From positions 310,001 to 374,000 of the forward strand of contig CP073219.1 of assembly GCA_020342235.1 (NCBI GenBank): DNA of 64,000 nucleotides. Reading direction: 5' to 3'. The notes below the pieces were generated by a model. That model made no database searches and was not told where the DNA came from. It saw only the letters and a program-made list of their open reading frames with translations. Positions within the stretch are counted from its first letter, which is position 1. Every line of letters starts with the position of its first letter. Positions 58,014 through 64,000 of this stretch are shown here, piece by piece. The translations under genes were made by a program, and so were the position numbers. The stretch comes from Saccharomycopsis phalli (Eukaryota > Ascomycota > Saccharomycetes > Ascoideales > Saccharomycopsidaceae).

Positions 58014-58799
58014 TTAAACAGCCATATAACTATTGTCATCAATCCCATGATATATCTTTGCATTTTCCTCCAATTCCTCAAGGTGCTTGATGACCTCACT
58101 TGTATCTAGCTTGAACGTCTGCTGGATATATGCTAATGACACTCCGTCCGGCATTGTAGGCGTAGTATCCTTGATCAATTTAAGTATTTTACCCGAGATG
58201 TCTAATTCCTCGCTGGCAGGCTCAGAGACAAATAAGGAGTTTCCTTCCTTCGACGACTTCACCCCCTGTGCTTCGGCATGCACTTTAATCGCCTCCAAAA
58301 AATGATAGAGCACAACATTGAAGTCTTTGACAGGCACCACTGTGGGATATTGCAAGTTTTTCTTGGCATTGAAGTCCTTCAATGATCCTCGGACATATAC
58401 ATATGTCCCAATCTGAAGATCTTCGTGCCCATTATCATCGCCCGATGCTCCATCTCCATCCTCACCATCACGACCAAGCGTGTCCTCCACCCACTTTCTA
58501 AACTCAAACTTGCCTGTCCCATCCTCCACCAGAATCACAAGATTCGACGTGTTATCAGCAATGCTTCTAACTATTCCAACAAATGACACGAGATTTAGCT
58601 CAACGTTGTTAATCACATATGGTCCATCTGGTACGGCTTGCTCGCTCTCGAGCAATTGCTTGATTGTAACAGGCGTTATACTACTTTTTGACTGTCCACG
58701 CGTCTGTGAACTTCCGTCGTCGCCCCCTTCGTGATTTGATTGAAATCCGCCCCCTGAACCGTTATAGTTGCTCTCATTATATCCTTGGTATCCTGACAT
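58014..58799 (-). CDS. RFA2: Replication protein A 32-kDa subunit
   Basis: Middle subunit of the single-stranded-DNA-binding complex RPA. The ATG at 58799 gives 261 residues: Gly/Ser/Asn-rich phosphorylatable N-terminus (MSGYQGYNESNYNGSGGGF), the OB fold (about 40-185: VTIKQLLESEQ, NLVSFVGIVRSI, VILVEDGTGKFEFRKWV, IGTYVYVRGSLKDF, VVPVKDFNVVLYHFLEAI), and a C-terminal winged helix (about 195-261, GVSLAYIQQTFKLDTSEVIKHLEELEENAKIYHGID). An Asp/Gly-rich loop (DGEDGDGASGDDNGHED) is inserted in the OB fold. The 86-bp upstream space carries an MCB box, fitting G1/S control. Confidence 0.94.
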   Translation of the reverse strand: MSGYQGYNESNYNGSGGGFQSNHEGGDDGSSQTRGQSKSSITPVTIKQLLESEQAVPDGPYVINNVELNLVSFVGIVRSIADNTSNLVILVEDGTGKFEFRKWVEDTLGRDGEDGDGASGDDNGHEDLQIGTYVYVRGSLKDFNAKKNLQYPTVVPVKDFNVVLYHFLEAIKVHAEAQGVKSSKEGNSLFVSEPASEELDISGKILKLIKDTTPTMPDGVSLAYIQQTFKLDTSEVIKHLEELEENAKIYHGIDDNSYMAV

Positions 58800-58842
58800 G
58801 ACTAGCGATGACAAACACGCCCCCGCTGCGAAAAATTAAAAT

Positions 58843-58863
58843 ACGCGTCTACTATCACGTGAT
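58843..58863. promoter_or_regulatory. MCB box and CACGTG palindrome upstream of RFA2
   Basis: ACGCGT at 58843-58848 is the MluI cell-cycle box bound by MBF, which drives S-phase genes including RPA subunits in yeasts; it lies 44 bases upstream of the RFA2 ATG. ATCACGTGAT at 58854-58863 is a perfect palindrome with a Cbf1/E-box core. Confidence 0.6.
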
Positions 58864-58885
58864 ATATCATTTATCTACATGTGCA

Positions 58886-60064
58886 TTATACATCCTCAAA
58901 ATCATCAAAATCATCAAAATCTTCATCGTCAACATCCTCATCAGCAGCCTCGTTTTGCTTCTTTTGCTTCAAGTTGGCAAAAAACTCCGCCAACTCATCC
59001 TTGTCTCCCTCATTCAGAACTGGTTTGGTACTACTGCTGGTATCACTTTGCAAACTGACTCCCGCATCAAGTGCAAGTGTGTTTGTCCCTTCTGGAGTCG
59101 GCCTGAAATCATCGTCATCATCTCCACCCAACTTTCCAAGAGACCGCTTTCCAACTGACGACTCTTGATGCCAACTTGGCAAGGCATTCTGCTCGGCCTT
59201 TTCGGCCTTTATTCTTCTCTTCTCCTCCTGCTTTCGTAACTCTTCTTCGTTGTCCGCCGCAATATTGACCCGAATATTGGTCGTCTCAAACTGGTTACGT
59301 GTAGTTCCATCGCTGTTAACCGTCAAAGTAGGATCAAACGAGGCTCCTTTCTTGTTCAAGTTAGTGTACAACGCAGTAGATTCATCACTCGATGGAATAC
59401 GCATCAAGAAACATTTATCAATGCTGTTGTCCTCGATCTTTAACTCGTCAATCTTCTTTAGCCACTTCAAAATTGGATCCAATTGACCCTTTAAACGAAT
59501 AGACTTTTCATGCTTTACTTTGGCCAGTTCAGAGTACGTATCCTCCATAAGTATCCCGTTGCAAATATTGCAATATGCCTCAGTGTAGTCGTCATTAAAC
59601 AAGCTCTGAATATCCAATTCCGAGTATGTCTTCTTGCATCTAGGGCATATGAATCCGTTTTTACTGGTCTTATTGAGCTCACTATCCACCTGAAGCACCA
59701 CCGCATCAACTTTCCATTTAATGGAGTCAATGGCCACTGAGTTGTGAATAAAGTAATAGATTCTAGTAATATGTCTCAGCAACTGGCCATACTCCTTCTC
59801 ATCCGAAGAAAAAGACCGCACGGGCTCTGCCCCTTCCGGCAATGGTTCTCTTTGCTTGAATTCTGCCACCAAACGGTCCTCAATCAACCTGGAACATAGT
59901 GTCCGGAGTTCCTTTGGTCGTACATTCAATAACTCTCTTAGGTCATCGTCTGACAAGACTTTATGGCAAATCAATGCTTCAAGAACCAATATATAAGGAA
60001 TCGAGTAAAATCCCCGGGCAGTAACTCTGATTAAAGAATTAACGGCGTCTTGATCGTTGGACAT
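58886..60064 (-). CDS. TFA1: TFIIE large subunit (TFA1)
   Basis: RNA polymerase II general factor subunit that recruits TFIIH. The ATG at 60064 gives 392 residues (S. cerevisiae 482): winged-helix domain (about 1-95, IRVTARGFYSIPYILVLEAL, LLNVRPKELRTLCSRLIEDR), the segment YYFIHNSVAIDSIKWKVDAV, a C4 zinc ribbon (CPRCKKTY ... CNIC), a helical region, the motif QNALPSWHQESSVGKRSLG that matches NAVPEWHKQSTIGKTALG of yeast Tfa1, and a very acidic C-terminus (DEDVDDEDFDDFDDFEDV). The frame is open 14 codons further upstream but without ATG. It is divergent from IRC20. Confidence 0.94.
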   Translation of the reverse strand: MSNDQDAVNSLIRVTARGFYSIPYILVLEALICHKVLSDDDLRELLNVRPKELRTLCSRLIEDRLVAEFKQREPLPEGAEPVRSFSSDEKEYGQLLRHITRIYYFIHNSVAIDSIKWKVDAVVLQVDSELNKTSKNGFICPRCKKTYSELDIQSLFNDDYTEAYCNICNGILMEDTYSELAKVKHEKSIRLKGQLDPILKWLKKIDELKIEDNSIDKCFLMRIPSSDESTALYTNLNKKGASFDPTLTVNSDGTTRNQFETTNIRVNIAADNEEELRKQEEKRRIKAEKAEQNALPSWHQESSVGKRSLGKLGGDDDDDFRPTPEGTNTLALDAGVSLQSDTSSSTKPVLNEGDKDELAEFFANLKQKKQNEAADEDVDDEDFDDFDDFEDV

Positions 60065-60529
60065 GAGATACCAAAAAATTTGGCCAGTGTTTATCCAAAA
60101 GATCAAACTTACCCGGACATGTTAAGTATGGGCTCAAGGGCAATTAAACATCGTAGACATGGTTCAAGATGCTACATATTTTATTACATTGCTTATATAT
60201 TACTGAATATCAATTGTGAAAAGCGTAGAAGCGAAGTAGGTAAATATCCTGGTAGAAACATACATTAGGAAACGTATCACCTGATGAGCAGGTAACACTT
60301 AGTGTCAGAGAATCTGGAAAATGATCCATTTCCTTGGTACATCACGCCAACAAAATATATTAAATTATAAAGGTTATTATTTGCCAAAGGTCATATAGTT
60401 ACTTTGAATTTAATAAATGGTATTTGCACCATTTATGGTTTACCCGGAGGATTACGAGATCATTGTGACCCCATCACCAAGAAGCCATGGCTGCATCATT
60501 GCTGCTAATTTGTCTCTAGTTGATACACA
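60065..60529. other. Divergent promoter region TFA1-IRC20
   Basis: 465 bp with no convincing gene; a 72-codon frame at 60050-60268 overlaps the TFA1 start on the opposite strand and looks accidental. Confidence 0.5.
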
Positions 60530-63500
60530 ATGACTGTGACCAATATTGAGACTGAAAGTTTGCCATTCATCATGAATTCCGAACATTTAAATGACTTGAT
60601 TCAACATTTATTGTTTTGTTCCGATTGGAAAAAGGCTAGTGCTGATAAGAGAAGTCGTAAACCCTCACTGATTGTTATCGCGAACCGGTTATTCGCATCC
60701 AAAGTTACGGCAGACCAAGCATTTAAAAATGACATTTCTCGGCTTATAGAGGTGGCCAAGAGTCAGGACGAATACAAACATTTCTCTGCTATTTTTATGT
60801 CCGAGGAAGAAGTGGGGTTTGTGATTCCTGGATTGATGGTTTATGCCGACACACATCGAAACAAAAGGAGCGAATCAAAGGTAAATGGCGCCTCGGAATT
60901 AAAAGACCACGAAATTGTCCTACAGCATATTTTGTCTGGTTCAAAACGACACTTTCCCTTGGCATTTGACATCACTGACTTGCCTGACAGGGACGTTTTG
61001 CGTGATGAGTTAGAGTTATTTACAATTAAGCCTTCTGTGTTGCATCAAAGCGAGCTCTTGGATTTGCAGGGAATCAATTTGGCAGTTTCAATAAAGTCTC
61101 AATCGAATAATGAATGGTTGGTAACCGTCAATCTTACTTACTGTGTGTCAATTATCGAGTCTTTCACACATGTTACTGATATACCTAACTACATATCCAT
61201 AAGGCTCAGAAGAATAATAAATAGCAACAAGGGTCGATTCAGGATGAATCCTACTTATTATCAACTAGGATACACCCTTCTCAATACTTGGAATCCAACT
61301 TCTAGTGATATGGATTCCAGTGAGTTGAATAATGCATATGGCATACCAGACCCCAGCATCAAACTTGAACATGGTATGATGGATATTCTTAAGAATGGTC
61401 ATAATCCTGATAATAAGTTATTTTATAATCTATTGACTGAAAGCAGCGCCAAGTTGAAGTTGCCATATGGCTTAACTAAATTTCAGCCAAAGGTAGAAGA
61501 TTCCTGTACAACAATTACAAAAAGGGGGGAAGAAAAGTTTATTGTCCCTGGATTGAAAACTACCTTGTTCAACTTTCAGATAGTAACGTTGCTTTGGTCA
61601 TTGGATAAGGAAAATGTGACTTATGACATAATGTCTCAGGCTACCGTTAACAGGCCGATGTTCAACATATGGTTATTCGAGAGACAAAAGAATGGAGTCC
61701 TTAGTTATGATTATAATTATTTATCAAAGAAACTTGATAGACTTTCATTTGGTTGGATTCGTTTAACTACCGGAAACGTCATCAATAAATACGAGTATTC
61801 TCAAAGAGACTTTTTTGAAAATACCTCACCAGAGACAGAGTTTTGGTTTAACAGGTATAGCTGCAAAATGCTTTCTACTTCTACATTAGTAAAGCATTTA
61901 AGAGAAAATTATGGAGAACCCTTCCCAAATACCTACCTGCCTCTTACCGATGAGTCGTTATTTAAAAGACATGCGGCCTTTGCACAAAATTTAATATCAG
62001 AGGAAATGGGTCTTGGAAAGACAATAGAATTAATAAGTTTAGTTTTGATGAATAAAAGATCGGACTTCAAGCAGTTAGAACTATGCGGAAATGTCACAGT
62101 TAGTGATGTGAATGATGAAAATTACGTGTTCGACAGTAACAGAAATGTTTTAAAGACCAAGACAACCTTAGTTATTTGCCCAGACTCTATTATGAACCAA
62201 TGGATCCAAGAAGTTAGTAAGCTAGCGCCCAGTTTACGAATCTATCGATATGAAGGCTATAGCCAGTTTTATCAGCAGTTAGATAATCAAAGGAAAAGGA
62301 GAAGTGGATATAAGAGGGCAATTATAACATTGAAAGTGAATCCCAAAAAGTTAAGAGATGTACTTGAACTGAGTACAGATGAAAGTTATAATGCCACACG
62401 AATCACAAGCATTATCAACGAAGCAGATGTCAATTTCAGTACTCATTCTTTTTCTGGGCGGCCTAATGTGTCATATTCTACTATTGAGATGAATGGATTT
62501 TTTTGTGTTCCGACTATTCGAGGCATCGATGCTGATGCTGGCTACGAGACGAGTTGCTTGAGTCCAAGTATGTTCAATCATGACTCAGCGAAACATATCG
62601 AGCCTATTCATAAGCGTATTGCATGCGAGTTGTCTCAGTTTGATATCATATTTACTTCATATCGAGTGGCGACTAGAGAGCTTCATTATGCACAGTTCAA
62701 TCCTACTAGCAGACCAACGAGGACTGCGGTATCCAAAGCTAAGCAGTCAAAATCTAGTGGTATATCATCTGATGGGTTGAAGTTATCCTCCAATCGTCGA
62801 GACTATTCCTCACCCTTGTGTCTTATACAGTTTTGGAGAATAATGTTAGATGAAGTTCAAATGGTTTCCTCAGAAGTTGCCAATGCTGCCATGACTTGTC
62901 GAAAGTTTTCCCGTTGCCATGCTTGGGGGATTTCTGGGACACCAATAAAAAAGAATATTAACGATTTGACTGGCTACATATCATTTCTCCGTTTGGAGCC
63001 TTTTAATGGAAATCTCAAAAACTTATATTGGCAGCATCTATTGGAAACGAATAAATATAACATGGACTTCTCCAAGTTTGTCACTAATCTTGCTATCAGA
63101 CATGATAAACTGATGGTGAAGGGTGATATTAAACTACCTCATCAGAATCGTTATTTGTTGTTTTCTACATTCAATCCAGTAGAACAAGATAATTATCTGG
63201 CATTGTTCCGAGAGTTTTTGTCCGAGGCTGGTTTAAATGAAAAGGGTGAACCAATAGTGGAGGATTGGGAGCCAAATTCGGCATTAATGAGGCGCTATTT
63301 GACCATCCTCCGGAAAACATGCTGTCATATTGGGATAAACAGGACAACAGGATTCAGAAATGATAAAGCTACAATGGGTGATATATTAAAGGATTTTCTC
63401 AATGATGTAAGTAATAAGGTGAATGAGATTGAAAGAGACAGAGTAGTCATTTACATTGAGTTGGGGGAAATACAAGAAGCTTTGCACGAACCATATAAAT

Positions 63501-64000
63501 TCAAACAGCTCTTGAAAGGGCAAGTTGATATCGTCAAGGGTAAGATAAGTTACTTTGAGGAATTACTAGAGGATAAACGATTGGAAAAGAAAGATTCAGA
63601 AGATCAGGATGCAAAAAAGGCTACTAGTCAAAAACTTCGGTCTTGGAAAGAACTTTTACACAAGCTATTCTTTTTCATAGCTAACTCGCATTTCCAAATC
63701 TCCGAAAAGTATAAGCAGGGTCTTAACGATGATGAATTAAAGTTATTGGTCGAAAGTAACAATAGTCACTTTAATGAGGATGATTTGTTTGATGAAGAAA
63801 TCAGTGGTTCAGATCGATATGTTAAAAATAAGTTTCTTGAGTCGCTGTATTATGACAAGGCCGAAGGTATTAGAGATAGCTTCCTCTTGGAATTGCGTAA
63901 AAATGCAACAAACATCATTAAGAATACGGACAGGAAGAACTGGGAACTTAAAATGTTCCCTGCAACCGACGTTGTACCAGAAGATTTACGCAAAGTAAGC
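60530..64000 (+). CDS. IRC20: Irc20-like SNF2-family helicase/ubiquitin ligase, 3' end outside window
   Basis: Large nuclear protein that combines a Swi2/Snf2 ATPase with a RING E3 ligase; Irc20 influences recombination and double-strand-break repair. The frame is open from the ATG at 60530 to the window edge (1,157 codons). After about 480 residues of N-terminal region comes Walker A in SEEMGLGKTIELISLVL, then TLVICPDSIMNQWIQEV, FDIIFTSYRVATREL, the DEVQ box (RIMLDEVQMVSSEVANAAMT) and AWGISGTPIKKNINDLTGYI, all as in Irc20. A long helical segment follows, rich in Glu and Lys. The RING finger and the second helicase lobe would lie beyond 64000. No intron is needed in the visible part. Confidence 0.92.
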   Translation, partial: MTVTNIETESLPFIMNSEHLNDLIQHLLFCSDWKKASADKRSRKPSLIVIANRLFASKVTADQAFKNDISRLIEVAKSQDEYKHFSAIFMSEEEVGFVIPGLMVYADTHRNKRSESKVNGASELKDHEIVLQHILSGSKRHFPLAFDITDLPDRDVLRDELELFTIKPSVLHQSELLDLQGINLAVSIKSQSNNEWLVTVNLTYCVSIIESFTHVTDIPNYISIRLRRIINSNKGRFRMNPTYYQLGYTLLNTWNPTSSDMDSSELNNAYGIPDPSIKLEHGMMDILKNGHNPDNKLFYNLLTESSAKLKLPYGLTKFQPKVEDSCTTITKRGEEKFIVPGLKTTLFNFQIVTLLWSLDKENVTYDIMSQATVNRPMFNIWLFERQKNGVLSYDYNYLSKKLDRLSFGWIRLTTGNVINKYEYSQRDFFENTSPETEFWFNRYSCKMLSTSTLVKHLRENYGEPFPNTYLPLTDESLFKRHAAFAQNLISEEMGLGKTIELISLVLMNKRSDFKQLELCGNVTVSDVNDENYVFDSNRNVLKTKTTLVICPDSIMNQWIQEVSKLAPSLRIYRYEGYSQFYQQLDNQRKRRSGYKRAIITLKVNPKKLRDVLELSTDESYNATRITSIINEADVNFSTHSFSGRPNVSYSTIEMNGFFCVPTIRGIDADAGYETSCLSPSMFNHDSAKHIEPIHKRIACELSQFDIIFTSYRVATRELHYAQFNPTSRPTRTAVSKAKQSKSSGISSDGLKLSSNRRDYSSPLCLIQFWRIMLDEVQMVSSEVANAAMTCRKFSRCHAWGISGTPIKKNINDLTGYISFLRLEPFNGNLKNLYWQHLLETNKYNMDFSKFVTNLAIRHDKLMVKGDIKLPHQNRYLLFSTFNPVEQDNYLALFREFLSEAGLNEKGEPIVEDWEPNSALMRRYLTILRKTCCHIGINRTTGFRNDKATMGDILKDFLNDVSNKVNEIERDRVVIYIELGEIQEALHEPYKFKQLLKGQVDIVKGKISYFEELLEDKRLEKKDSEDQDAKKATSQKLRSWKELLHKLFFFIANSHFQISEKYKQGLNDDELKLLVESNNSHFNEDDLFDEEISGSDRYVKNKFLESLYYDKAEGIRDSFLLELRKNATNIIKNTDRKNWELKMFPATDVVPEDLRKVS

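Overview
This is a nuclear chromosomal segment of a budding yeast (Saccharomycotina), most likely a member of the CUG-clade group related to Candida and Debaryomyces. The gene set is typical yeast (OLE1, SWR1, PWP2, VPS8, VPS20, RFA2, TFA1, RPL43). Dihydroorotate dehydrogenase is the mitochondrial class 2 type, with presequence and membrane anchor. Introns are few and carry CTAAC-type branch sites. CTG is strikingly avoided as a codon: none of the 41 leucine codons of the dihydroorotate dehydrogenase gene is CTG. If CUG is read as serine here, leucines written for CTG codons should be read as serine. Both ends of the window cut through genes.

Layout. 1-13 kb: a truncated basic amino-acid permease, a spliced CBS/PB1 membrane protein, a short SEP-UBX Cdc48 cofactor, a mitochondrial RNase II-like protein whose usual acidic active-site motif is not visible, a long GT15 mannosyltransferase, RPL43 (an intron splits the start codon), the vacuolar amino-acid transporter AVT7 and a ceramide synthase. 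13-20 kb: a LEU3-like regulator, ICE2 and TRM12. 20.8-26.4 kb: an apparently whole, very young Ty3/gypsy LTR retrotransposon with identical 440-bp LTRs and a 5-bp target duplication, inserted just upstream of a tRNA-Asp gene. 26.5-46 kb: PITH protein, VPS20, OLE1, an intron-bearing tRNA-Pro, NVJ2, a p24 alpha cargo receptor, VPS8 (spliced), PWP2, SCY1, URA9. 46-64 kb: a short KHA1-type antiporter, a 2.8-kb gene-free gap, SWR1, MRPL10, a SurE-type phosphatase, ZIM17, RFA2, TFA1 and the 5' part of IRC20.

The genes are not an operon or a dedicated pathway. There is a loose concentration of membrane-traffic and lipid genes (ceramide synthase, ICE2, OLE1, NVJ2, VPS20, VPS8, SCY1, p24) and of mitochondrial genes (RNB protein, MRPL10, ZIM17, URA9), as can arise by chance in a compact genome. 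I found no clear evidence of a novel multi-gene system. The most noteworthy points are the freshly inserted Ty3-like element at a Pol III start site, the split start codon of RPL43, the RNB protein lacking the usual acidic motif, two small cryptic first exons (CBS/PB1 gene and VPS8), and the long gene-free interval upstream of SWR1.
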